38,503 nt of DNA from the NCBI RefSeq assembly GCF_000429345.1, contig NZ_AUBR01000032.1, forward strand, positions 1 to 38,503, read 5' to 3'. The notes below the pieces were generated by a model. It was not told the DNA's origin, made no database searches, and was given only the letters and a program-made list of their open reading frames with translations. Position numbers and translations under genes: made by a program. Shown one piece after another: positions 1 to 7,377 of this stretch (positions are counted from its first letter, which is position 1; each line of letters starts with the position of its first letter). This DNA comes from Desulfovirgula thermocuniculi DSM 16036. GTDB taxonomy: Bacteria > Bacillota > Desulfotomaculia > Desulfotomaculales > Desulfovirgulaceae.

Positions 1-282
1 GCGGCCGGTTCCTTGGTACAAAGGAAACATTTTCCTTATTGGCTCGACATCGATAGAAAGGAGGGCCGAAAAAAAGTGCTGGTGACTGCAGCCGGAGTGA
101 ACAAAAACCTCGAAGGGAAAAAGCGTTGGCTGTTGAATATACACCATGTAAGGGCTTCCTCCTCCCTTTGTGGTTTTTTGGGGTTTTTCGATTAAATTCG
201 ACACAAAGAGGAGGAAGTCCTTTCTTCTTTTAAGTAAATGTGTTACAAAAAGCAGGTTAAGGAAGTGGGTAAAGCTTACCCC
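1..282. other. Left-edge region without a convincing gene
   Basis: Frame 1 on the plus strand is open from the window edge to a stop at 193-195 and could be the tail of a gene cut by the edge. Its last third runs straight through the inverted repeat at 150-222, and the sequence resembles no family I know. I therefore treat it as probably non-coding. The rest is AT-rich spacer following the stop codon of the UPF0182 gene on the other strand. Confidence 0.3.
150..222 (+). repeat. Long imperfect inverted repeat, terminator-like
   Basis: The arms at 150-172 and 202-222 match over about 21 bases with two or three irregularities, separated by a 29-base AT-rich loop. On the plus strand the second arm runs into a pyrimidine/T-rich tract (about 220-231). 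It could therefore end a plus-strand gene lying left of the window. The stem is longer than in the other terminators here, so an unrecognised mobile-repeat end is also possible. Confidence 0.5.
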
Positions 283-3009
283 TTAGGTCCTAAAATCTTT
301 CGGGTTCAAGAGCTCTAAGTTTTGCATTTTGCTCTCGTCCAGTGTTCTTTTTAATTCCTTCAGAGCTTCACCGTATCCTGCCCAGTCCTCATTTTTCAGG
401 TGCTCCAGAGCCCGGTCGTAAAGTTTTACGGCTTCCTGCGCCAGCCGTGCGGGGGAGCGGCTGGCAGCGCCCCCCGCCGGAGGAAACGCCTCCCCGCCCT
501 TTGCGGGCCCGAAAATGCTCTGCAGGGCCTCCCGCAAGGTCGGCTCCATCACCACTCGGTCGCCGTGGGCCACAATGACGCGCCTCAGCTCGGGAAGCCT
601 GCTCTGCTCGGCCTGCAGGTAAAGGGGCTCCACGTAAAGCAGGGAATCTTTTACCGGGATGACCAGCAGGTTGCCGCGGAAGACACGTGACCCGCGCTGG
701 TCCCAGAGGGTGAGTTGCTGGGAGATGGTGGTATCCTGGTTGATGCGGGCTTCAATTTGCATGGGGCCGTAAACAAGCTCCTGCTTGGGGAACTCATAGA
801 CCAGGAGTTGCCCGTAATGCTCCTCATCTGACCGGGCGGCCAGCCAGGCAACCATGTTCTTCTTGTTCTGGGGGATATAGGGAAGAATCAGTACGTATGC
901 GGGGCGGTATTCCCCCGGCAGCCTGGTAATGGTGTAGTAGGCCTCCATGGGCTGCTCTTTAAATTCTACGATTTCCGTGGGTCTTTCCCATTTGTCCTCT
1001 TTGTTGTAGAAGACGCGGTAATCCTCCATGTGGTACAGGGCGTACTTTTGGGCCTGAATCATGAAGAGATCTTCCGGGTAGCGGATGTGCTTGCGGAGTT
1101 CGGCGGGCATCTCGGCGAGGGGCCGGAAGAGCCCCGGGAAAATCTTGTCATATGCTTTTATAAGCGGGTCTTCCTCATCGGCCAGGTAAAAGGCCACGCT
1201 TCCGTCGTAGGCGTTAACGGTTACCTTTACGGCGTTGCGGATGTAATTAAGCTGCTTCTTGTACGGCTCCGCATAGGGAAACATGCCGGTGGTGGTGTAA
1301 GCATCCCACATCCAGAACAGCTCGCCGTTGGCCAGGACAATGTAAGGGTCGCCGTCGTAGAGGAGGAAGGGCGCGATCCTGGGCACGCGCTCGCGGATGT
1401 TGCGGTAGAGAAGAATCTGGCTCTGGGCGGTGATGTCGCGGTTAAGCAGGATATGGTAGTCCCTCAGGGAAAGGGCAAAAAGGAAGCGCCGCCACAGGGA
1501 GCCGATTTTTACCCCCCTGTTCCCCTGGTAGGTACACCACGCGTTTTCGTCCCCCTTGGGGTAGTCAAACTCCGGTCCCCTGGTGTTGACGATGACGTAG
1601 CTGTTGGTTGCCTCCCCGAAATATATTTCCGGACGCGTTATATTTAGCTCCGGGTAAGGAGAAGAGGGCGGGATATCTTTAATGAAAAAGTTAGGCAAGC
1701 CTTCTCCTGTTACCTCGTTCACCGGGCTCATGACGATGCCGTGGCCGTGAGTGTATTTTAAGTGCCTGTTAACCCAGGTTTGAGCCTGGGGGGGCAGCTG
1801 GTCCTGGTTCAATTCCCTGGCGGCCAGCATAACCTGGCGGTACTGCCCGCCTACCAGGTAACGGTCGACGTCCACCTCTTTGAGTTCATAATAAAGCCTC
1901 ATTTCCTGCAGCTGGCTGTATGTTTGCTGCAGCGGGCGGTAATCCCACAGGCGTATATTCCTGATCGTGTCCTCGTTTTCCTGGATATCCTGGGCCGTTA
2001 GGCGCCTCCCGGCGGGGAAAAACCTCTTTTCTATTTTGTGCAGGTTGTATGCCTGGCGGGTGAACCTGATGGCGTTTTCGATATAAGGCTTTTCCATCTC
2101 CATTTCGTTGGGGGCTACCAGAAGCTTTTGCACCAGCAGCGGGTAAGCCAGACCTGCGGCGAGGACGCAAGCGAGGAATAAACCAGCAACATGCGGGAGG
2201 TATTTTTCTTTTTGCATCATCATGCCTGCGGCCATCCATATCCCGCAGACCAGGGCGGCTACCGCCAGGAAACGATAAGCCCAAAGCCTGGCGTGTATGT
2301 CGGTATATCCCGGGCCGTAGAAAACGCCGTGCCCTGCAAAAAGCAGGGTAAACTGCTTGAGGTAGAAGCCACCGGCCAGGAGGGTAAAAATTAAAGCTAC
2401 GAGAAGGGCAACGTGAAGGCGGGGCAGCGGTGCACGCAAGAGAGCCCTCCACCCGCCGGAGTCCCTCCCTCCCCCGAGGAAGTAACCCGTGCATGTAAGG
2501 GCGAGATTGGTTACCGCCACCAGGAGGAAAAGGCGGTGAAAGAGGAGGTAGAGGGGGAGCTGGAAAACGTAGAAGCCCACATCCCGCTGAAAGATGGGGT
2601 CCGGGAGGTTGAAAGGCACCCTGTGCCGGAACAGCTGCCAGGTGAGCCAGCTTTGTGCCAGGATGTACGCGCTTACGAGGGCCAGGATAAGGCCGGCTGC
2701 CCCTACCAGCAGCAGGGCCGCTTTTGGCGCAGGGGCGAGCTTTGGCTGCTCAAGCTCTCCCGGAGATACCTGCGGGAACGCCGCCCACCTTCTTATAGGC
2801 AGCAGGTTAGCGAGGGTAAAGAAGAAAACAGCCGAAAATCCGGCGAGAAACAGTACCCACTTGGAAAGCAGGGCCGTAAGCAGGACTTTCTCGTAGCCCA
2901 AGACCTTGAACCACAGCCAGCTGGTATAAAGGCTTGCCCCTTTCCACAGGAGGATAAAAAAGAAAAGGGACAAGAGAACAATTCGCCGACGGCTTTTGCT
3001 ACCCCGCAA
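283..3009 (-). CDS. UPF0182 family large membrane protein
   Basis: This 908-residue protein matches the UPF0182 (COG1615) family in length and layout. About seven hydrophobic segments fill the first 300 residues, starting with one at about residues 10-30. A long, mostly hydrophilic domain follows and is probably outside the membrane. The C-terminal end carries the Ala/Glu/Lys-rich helix usual for the family (a segment containing EDWAGYGEALKEL). The function of the family is unknown. The start is a TTG at 3009-3007 preceded by an AGGGGG Shine-Dalgarno site. The DUF2197 gene lies just upstream on the same strand and may be co-transcribed. No frameshift or truncation is visible. Family assignment is firm; the role is not. 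Confidence 0.9.
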   Translation of the reverse strand: MRGSKSRRRIVLLSLFFFILLWKGASLYTSWLWFKVLGYEKVLLTALLSKWVLFLAGFSAVFFFTLANLLPIRRWAAFPQVSPGELEQPKLAPAPKAALLLVGAAGLILALVSAYILAQSWLTWQLFRHRVPFNLPDPIFQRDVGFYVFQLPLYLLFHRLFLLVAVTNLALTCTGYFLGGGRDSGGWRALLRAPLPRLHVALLVALIFTLLAGGFYLKQFTLLFAGHGVFYGPGYTDIHARLWAYRFLAVAALVCGIWMAAGMMMQKEKYLPHVAGLFLACVLAAGLAYPLLVQKLLVAPNEMEMEKPYIENAIRFTRQAYNLHKIEKRFFPAGRRLTAQDIQENEDTIRNIRLWDYRPLQQTYSQLQEMRLYYELKEVDVDRYLVGGQYRQVMLAARELNQDQLPPQAQTWVNRHLKYTHGHGIVMSPVNEVTGEGLPNFFIKDIPPSSPYPELNITRPEIYFGEATNSYVIVNTRGPEFDYPKGDENAWCTYQGNRGVKIGSLWRRFLFALSLRDYHILLNRDITAQSQILLYRNIRERVPRIAPFLLYDGDPYIVLANGELFWMWDAYTTTGMFPYAEPYKKQLNYIRNAVKVTVNAYDGSVAFYLADEEDPLIKAYDKIFPGLFRPLAEMPAELRKHIRYPEDLFMIQAQKYALYHMEDYRVFYNKEDKWERPTEIVEFKEQPMEAYYTITRLPGEYRPAYVLILPYIPQNKKNMVAWLAARSDEEHYGQLLVYEFPKQELVYGPMQIEARINQDTTISQQLTLWDQRGSRVFRGNLLVIPVKDSLLYVEPLYLQAEQSRLPELRRVIVAHGDRVVMEPTLREALQSIFGPAKGGEAFPPAGGAASRSPARLAQEAVKLYDRALEHLKNEDWAGYGEALKELKRTLDESKMQNLELLNPKDFRT

Positions 3010-3027
3010 TGGTTGTCCCCCTCAAAG

Positions 3028-3219
3028 CTACATTGGCTTGGGATTTTTCTGGGCTTCATCGGCCTCGCGGCGCAGTTTTGCCTCGCATATCTGGCAAAAC
3101 AAAATCTTTTTTTGCCTCGCTTTTTCCTCCTCATAGTCGTAATAGTCGTCGTCTTCCGGAGGGGAAAACTCTTCTATCTCTATCAGGCGGCCACATACAA
3201 TGCATCTTCCGGTAGCCAA
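3028..3219 (-). CDS. Small zinc-ribbon protein, DUF2197 (YlaI-like)
   Basis: The protein has about 63 residues with two CxxC pairs, one right after the start (CIVC) and one near the end (CQIC), separated by a very acidic Asp/Tyr/Glu stretch. This is the arrangement of the DUF2197/YlaI family, presumed single-zinc ribbons of unknown function in Firmicutes. The frame is open to a TTG at 3237, and an ATG lies at 3228. I prefer the TTG at 3219 because a GGGAG ribosome-binding site sits nine bases before it, whereas it abuts the ATG directly. It lies between the GalT-like gene and the UPF0182 gene, all in one direction with short gaps, so the three may form one transcript. Confidence 0.65.
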   Translation of the reverse strand: MATGRCIVCGRLIEIEEFSPPEDDDYYDYEEEKARQKKILFCQICEAKLRREADEAQKNPKPM

Positions 3220-3291
3220 GGTTTCCATCTCCCGCAAGCGAGGTTTTGCTCTTCATTTTAGTTCGCTAACCGCCGGGTACTTTCCTCCTGT

Positions 3292-4311
3292 TTAAAAGTA
3301 CCTTTTGAGCTCCGCGGCCATTTCTTCGGGAGAATATATGGTCCAGAATTCATCTTGCAGTACCTGGAGGTGGCTGTGGTCGCTCCCCACCACGGGGTAA
3401 ATGGTGTACCTGCCCACAATCCTGAAGTGGCACCAAAAGCCCGCATCCTCTTTCCTGGCAAAGTAAAAGGCCGCATTAAAGCTGGCAATATTGTTTTCCT
3501 CGTAATAGCGCAGGACCTTCTGCAGCCCTTCCGCAAGCTCTTCCAGGTCTTTGTCCTCGACATCCTCGGGAGTGCACTTTTGGGGAAAGATGGCCGTCAC
3601 GTCGGCCAGACCCCGCGGGGCAAAGGAAGCCAGCCAGTGAGAGCCTCCCACCTGTCCCAAGTAGCGCTCTCCCCTTTCACGCTCCGTTTCCAGGAGATCT
3701 TCCCAGATGCAGCGCCCCTTTTCGGCCAGGTAGGTGCGGCTGCTGCAGATCATCTCCTCAGTGTAGGCACCCGCCAGGGGGCCGCAGAGAACCTGCAAGT
3801 GGGGGTGGATCAGGGACCCACCGGCGTAGGGCATGTAGTTCCACCCTATAGAGCCGTAAAGAGCTTGCCGGGGATCGTGGGAGCGGGCCAGCTTGATGAA
3901 TTCCAGGGAAGCGCGGAAGCTCTCGGTGATTAATTTTGAGTTCAGGGCGGGGATGGGCAGGTAGTGCTCCGGGCTCATGACCGTTACGGCGGCGTAAGTA
4001 TCGTAGGGCGAGAGGTTGGGGACCACGACGGCCTGCCCCCACTTGAGGTGCCCGCCGGGCACCATTTCTTGAGGAAAGCGCGGCGTGGACTTGGGTAAAT
4101 TCTCGGGGCAAAAGGGGCAGAACCTCTGGCGGGATTCCTCTACATAGGGGGTCCAGTCATGGTGTGGGAGCTTGGGGCTGCGAAAGGGGATGATGCGGCT
4201 CCGTTTACCCGTAAGGGGATCAAACCTGATTTCGCAGCTCACGGGAGTCAGGGCAAAATCCTTTGCGGGGTGGTGGAAGAGCGCCTCGGAAATTACTTTT
4301 CGCAGTTCCAT
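3292..4311 (-). CDS. GalT-like nucleotidyltransferase (HIT superfamily)
   Basis: The 339-residue protein resembles galactose-1-phosphate uridylyltransferase. It has the HPHLQ motif at residues 169-173, in which the second His is the covalent nucleophile in GalT, and a CPFC pair at 65-68 like the N-terminal metal-binding cysteines of the family. GalT exchanges UMP between UDP-glucose and galactose 1-phosphate. Distant bacterial members may act on other sugar phosphates or nucleotides, and no galactose genes (galK, galE) are nearby, so the substrate is left open. The ATG start at 4311 follows a GGAGGT site by eight or nine bases. The gene is divergent from the tRNA-Trp gene. Confidence 0.8.
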   Translation of the reverse strand: MELRKVISEALFHHPAKDFALTPVSCEIRFDPLTGKRSRIIPFRSPKLPHHDWTPYVEESRQRFCPFCPENLPKSTPRFPQEMVPGGHLKWGQAVVVPNLSPYDTYAAVTVMSPEHYLPIPALNSKLITESFRASLEFIKLARSHDPRQALYGSIGWNYMPYAGGSLIHPHLQVLCGPLAGAYTEEMICSSRTYLAEKGRCIWEDLLETERERGERYLGQVGGSHWLASFAPRGLADVTAIFPQKCTPEDVEDKDLEELAEGLQKVLRYYEENNIASFNAAFYFARKEDAGFWCHFRIVGRYTIYPVVGSDHSHLQVLQDEFWTIYSPEEMAAELKRYF

Positions 4312-4414
4312 GCCTACCTACCTCCAGTTTGGCCCTTTGCTTAATTGGTTGGGTTATAAGCCACAGTTCGCTGTCTCCGCTTGAAATTCCTGCCGGCCTT
4401 GCTACTGGGTGGCC

Positions 4415-4443
4415 TTGACGGGCGGCTCGGAAGGTCTTATAAT
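4415..4443 (+). promoter_or_regulatory. Promoter of tRNA-Trp
   Basis: A -35 hexamer TTGACG at 4415-4420 and a perfect -10 TATAAT at 4438-4443 are separated by 17 bases. This is close to the vegetative sigma-A consensus. Transcription would start around 4450, about a dozen bases before the tRNA 5' end at 4462. Confidence 0.85.
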
Positions 4444-4461
4444 AATCTTGGCGGCAGTTTT

Positions 4462-4537
4462 AGGGGAGTAGCTCAAGTGGCAGAGCACCGGTCTCCAAAA
4501 CCGGGTGTTGCGGGTTCGAGTCCTGTCTCCCCTGCCA
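4462..4537 (+). tRNA. tRNA-Trp (anticodon CCA)
   Basis: The 76-base sequence folds as a cloverleaf. The acceptor stem AGGGGAG pairs with CTCCCCT. A D arm and an anticodon stem CCGGT/ACCGG with loop CTCCAAA give anticodon CCA. The T arm carries TTCGAGT, and an encoded CCA end occupies 4535-4537. It is a single-gene unit with its own promoter upstream and terminator downstream. Confidence 0.97.
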
Positions 4538-4573
4538 CGTTTGAATTTGCGCGTTTTCTAAAAACCAGAAGGA

Positions 4574-4636
4574 GCCACCGGTTTGTAGAAAACCGGTGGC
4601 GGCAAACAGGCCCCCGGTTTTGCCGGGGGCTTTAGT
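4574..4636 (+). terminator. Double-hairpin terminator between tRNA-Trp and the 117-residue gene
   Basis: Two hairpins lie in series: GCCACCGGTTT pairing across 4574-4600, then GCCCCCGG/CCGGGGGC at 4610-4630 followed by TTTAGTTT. The second ends tRNA-Trp transcription. The convergent gene stops at 4641, so the same hairpins probably end its transcript on the other strand. Confidence 0.75.
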
Positions 4637-4640
4637 TTGG

Positions 4641-4994
4641 TTAGGCTTGGCCTTCCCCTTTATCCTGGCAGGTCAGGTAATCAAAGAAGCGGAGGAGCCT
4701 GCTTTCTTCCCGGGAAAGAAATTCCCTCAGCTCTTTGCCGGTAAGGCCTTTTATGTTTTCGGGATCTTCAGGATCCTCTTTACTGAAGAGGATCCTTTTT
4801 ATTTGCCCCTCTTCCACGGCAACCGTAATCACGATGTTGGTTGCCCCAAAAGAAGTTCTAAACTCAAACTCGTCAAATTCTTCGGGGACCTCCGGGCAAT
4901 AAGTGCAGCTTATTCCCAGCGAGCTAAGGTAAGCGCGGTCTGCGGCTCTCTCGGCGGAGATGGTCTTTTCCATATACCGGCGCAGCTTTTCCAA
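4641..4994 (-). CDS. Hypothetical protein, 117 residues
   Basis: I do not recognise this protein. It has no membrane segment or signal peptide and is acidic, with two cysteines at CTYC near residue 30 and one near the C terminus. The middle looks like beta structure (FGATNIVITVAVEEGQI) and the last third like charged helix. It reads as a real gene because a perfect AAGGAGG site lies nine bases before a TTG start at 4994-4992 and strong hairpins follow the stop. It sits downstream of nothing obvious, between convergent tRNA-Trp and the EF-G-like gene, so context gives no function. Confidence 0.7.
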   Translation of the reverse strand: MEKLRRYMEKTISAERAADRAYLSSLGISCTYCPEVPEEFDEFEFRTSFGATNIVITVAVEEGQIKRILFSKEDPEDPENIKGLTGKELREFLSREESRLLRFFDYLTCQDKGEGQA

Positions 4995-5036
4995 GGGACT
5001 TCCCCTCCTTAAAGGGTTTGTCTGGGGGAAAACGTT

Positions 5037-5073
5037 AAAAAGCAGGGGAAAATAAGGGCCTCCCCTGCTTTTT
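5037..5073 (-). terminator. Terminator of the EF-G-like gene
   Basis: A 13-bp perfect stem, AAAAAGCAGGGGA at 5037-5049 with its complement at 5061-5073, has runs of A and T at its ends. It can therefore act as an intrinsic terminator in either direction. The minus-strand EF-G-like gene stops six bases away at 5079. Confidence 0.85.
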
Positions 5074-5078
5074 GCTGT

Positions 5079-7100
5079 CTATTTGTTGTTTTCGGCGGCG
5101 GCCTTGGCCTTTTTGATAATTTCTTCGGCCAGCTTGGCGGGAACTTCTTCGTAACTGTAAAACTTCATGCGGAAAGACCCGCGCCCCTGGGTCATGGACT
5201 TGAGGTCGATGGCGTAGCGATACATTTCGGCAAGGGGAACCAGGGCCCTTACCCGCGAGTTCTTGCCGGCTGGCTCCATGCCCAAGATGCGACCCCGCTT
5301 GGTGTTAAAATCACTGATTACGTCGCCCATGTAGTTTTCCGGAACGGTTACCTCCACCTCCATGATGGGCTCCAGGAGCACCGGCTTGGCCTGCTGCTGG
5401 CCTTTCTTGAAGGCCATTGAGGCGGCTATTTTAAAGGCCAGTTCCGAAGAGTCCACCGGGTGGAAGGAACCGTCGTAAAGGGTTACCTTAACTCCCGTTA
5501 CCGGGTACCCGGCAAGTACGCCTTCCTGCATGGCTTCCCTGACGCCCTTTTCCACGGCTGGGATGTACTGTTTGGGAACGGCACCGCCGAAGATTGTTTC
5601 GGCAAATTCAAAGGGTGCGTCGGCCAGGGGCTCGAGATGCAGCCAGACGTGGCCGTACTGGCCGCGCCCACCCGTTTGCTTTTTGTACTTTCCTTCGACT
5701 TTGGCCTCGCCGCGAATTGTTTCGCGGTAGGGAACCTTTGGCGTCTCTATGGCCACATCGACCCCGTACCGGCGCTTTAACCTCTCCACGACGATGTCCA
5801 GGTGCAGTTCGCCCATCCCGGTTAAGAGGGTCTGTCTGGTTTCGGTGTTCTTTTCTACCCTAATGGTGGGGTCTTCTTCCAGAAGTTTGGTGAGGGCATC
5901 GCTCAACTTATCTTCATCGCCCTTGCTCTTGGGCTGTATGGCTACCGTGAGTGTGGGTTCGGGGAAGTCTATCTTATCGAGTTTGACGGGGTGATCTTTA
6001 TCGCAGAGGGTATCACCCGTACCGGTTTCCTGAAGCTTCACCAGCACGGCTATATCCCCTGTGGGCACCTCGGTGGTGGGGGTGGAGCTTTTACCCCGCA
6101 CGTAGAGGATTTGCCCTATTTTTTCCTGTTTTTCTTTGGTGCTGTTGAGCACGACGGTATCGCTTTTGAGGGTTCCGGTAAAGACGCGGATAAAGTTCAT
6201 TTTGCCCACGTAGGGGTCGGCCAGCGTCTTAAACACGAGGCCGGAAAAGGGTACGCCGGCCTCTACCGGGGGAGCGGGGCAGTTGGCCACGAGAAAATCC
6301 ATGAGGGTGCCGATGGCTATGTTCTTGGTGGCCGAGCCGCACAGCACCGGCACCACTTTGCCGGCAGCTACGCCCTTCTGCAGCCCTGCTTTAATCTCTT
6401 CCGTGCTGAGCTCTTCTCCCTCCAGGTACTTCATCATTAATTCATCGTCGGCTTCCGCGGCAGCCTCAATTAACTTTTCCCGGTAGGAGGGTATTTCCTG
6501 TGCCAGATCTGCCGGTATGGGTACTTCCTTGGCCTTGCCGTCGGCAAAGGAGTATGCCTTTTGCTCCACCAGGTCCACAATGCCGAAAAAGTCGGTGGCC
6601 TGCCCTATGGGGAGCTGGATAGGAGCGAAGTTAGCCTTAAACTTGGCGCTGAGCTCTTCGAGGACCTTATAAAAGTTAGCGTTTTCGCGGTCCATTTTAT
6701 TTATAAATACGACCCGCGAAACGGGCTTGTTTTCGGTGAGATCCCAGATGACTTCTGTTTGTACTTCCACCCCATCGACGGCGGAAACCACAAACAGGGC
6801 CGTCTCCACTACCCTCAAAACGGCTCTCACTTCACCAATAAAGTCGGCGTATCCGGGGGTATCCAGGATATTCAGCTTGTAGTTCTTCCATTCGCAGGGC
6901 ACCAGACTGGTGTGAATGGTTACCTGGCGGTTGATTTCTTCGGGGTGGTAATCGGCAACCGTAGTCCCGTCCTCCACCCTCCCCAGCCTGCTTAGGGCTC
7001 CGGTATTAAAAAGCATGGCTTCCACCAGAGAAGTTTTTCCGGCCCCGCCGTGGGCTACAACGCCGATGTTGCGTATCTGCGTACTCTGGTAATTTTTCAA
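5079..7100 (-). CDS. Elongation factor G-like GTPase (FusA2-type)
   Basis: The 673-residue protein has the EF-G domain order: GTPase domain (about 1-270), beta barrel domain II, then domains III-V. The G4 motif NKMD is at 134-137 and G3 is DTPGYADF at 80-87. Two positions differ from housekeeping EF-G. The P-loop reads AHGGAGKT instead of AHIDAGKT, and the G3 histidine that in EF-G helps catalyse GTP hydrolysis is Tyr84. Both are typical of the EF-G-like paralogue group, whose role in translation or recovery of ribosomes is poorly defined. This is therefore probably not the main translocase, which usually sits in the str operon. The start is TTG at 7100 with AAGGAGGT nine bases upstream. The gene stands alone with a 3' terminator and is divergent from the SpoVB-type gene. 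Confidence 0.9.
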   Translation of the reverse strand: MKNYQSTQIRNIGVVAHGGAGKTSLVEAMLFNTGALSRLGRVEDGTTVADYHPEEINRQVTIHTSLVPCEWKNYKLNILDTPGYADFIGEVRAVLRVVETALFVVSAVDGVEVQTEVIWDLTENKPVSRVVFINKMDRENANFYKVLEELSAKFKANFAPIQLPIGQATDFFGIVDLVEQKAYSFADGKAKEVPIPADLAQEIPSYREKLIEAAAEADDELMMKYLEGEELSTEEIKAGLQKGVAAGKVVPVLCGSATKNIAIGTLMDFLVANCPAPPVEAGVPFSGLVFKTLADPYVGKMNFIRVFTGTLKSDTVVLNSTKEKQEKIGQILYVRGKSSTPTTEVPTGDIAVLVKLQETGTGDTLCDKDHPVKLDKIDFPEPTLTVAIQPKSKGDEDKLSDALTKLLEEDPTIRVEKNTETRQTLLTGMGELHLDIVVERLKRRYGVDVAIETPKVPYRETIRGEAKVEGKYKKQTGGRGQYGHVWLHLEPLADAPFEFAETIFGGAVPKQYIPAVEKGVREAMQEGVLAGYPVTGVKVTLYDGSFHPVDSSELAFKIAASMAFKKGQQQAKPVLLEPIMEVEVTVPENYMGDVISDFNTKRGRILGMEPAGKNSRVRALVPLAEMYRYAIDLKSMTQGRGSFRMKFYSYEEVPAKLAEEIIKKAKAAAENNK

Positions 7101-7188
7101 GCCCTTTTACCTCCTTTTTACATAAATAGTCTTTCCCCCGGTCTTCTTTCTATTCAAACATTCATTGAGAGATGGGCAAATCTGGGTA

Positions 7189-7213
7189 ATAAAAAACATC
7201 CCGGAAATCCGGG
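7189..7213 (-). terminator. Terminator-like hairpin in the leader of the EF-G-like gene
   Basis: On the minus strand CCCGGA-TT-TCCGGG (7200-7213) is followed by ATG and then a run of T (7191-7196). It lies about 90 bases upstream of the EF-G-like start codon, so it could be an attenuator in the 5' leader or end a short divergent transcript. No recognised riboswitch or T-box motif was seen. Confidence 0.45.
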
Positions 7214-7334
7214 GAAGCGGGCTGGAAACCTGGGCTTAAGTAATATTCTACGTTTGTTTCTCAAAATCCTGTAGTGGGGGGAAAAATTTTTCGACACTAT
7301 ATTTTGTTATGGCTGACAAGGTTGGCCACATAGG

Positions 7335-7377
7335 GTTGCTGCCACCACACATAGATATACCAAGAGGTGGCAGCAAC
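7335..7377 (+). promoter_or_regulatory. Perfect 12-bp inverted repeat enclosing the ribosome-binding site
   Basis: GTTGCTGCCACC at 7335-7346 is the exact reverse complement of GGTGGCAGCAAC at 7366-7377, with a 19-base loop. The right arm ends one base before the preferred ATG at 7378, and most of the AGAGGTGG Shine-Dalgarno sequence (7364-7370) lies in it. In RNA this hairpin would hide the ribosome-binding site. In DNA it would be a 43-bp dyad suited to a repressor. Which of these applies cannot be told from sequence. Confidence 0.7.

Noticed and set aside
1030-1647. 205-codon plus-strand frame inside the UPF0182 gene
   Set aside because: It is antisense to a well-supported family member and has no independent start signals; such shadows are common in GC-rich DNA.
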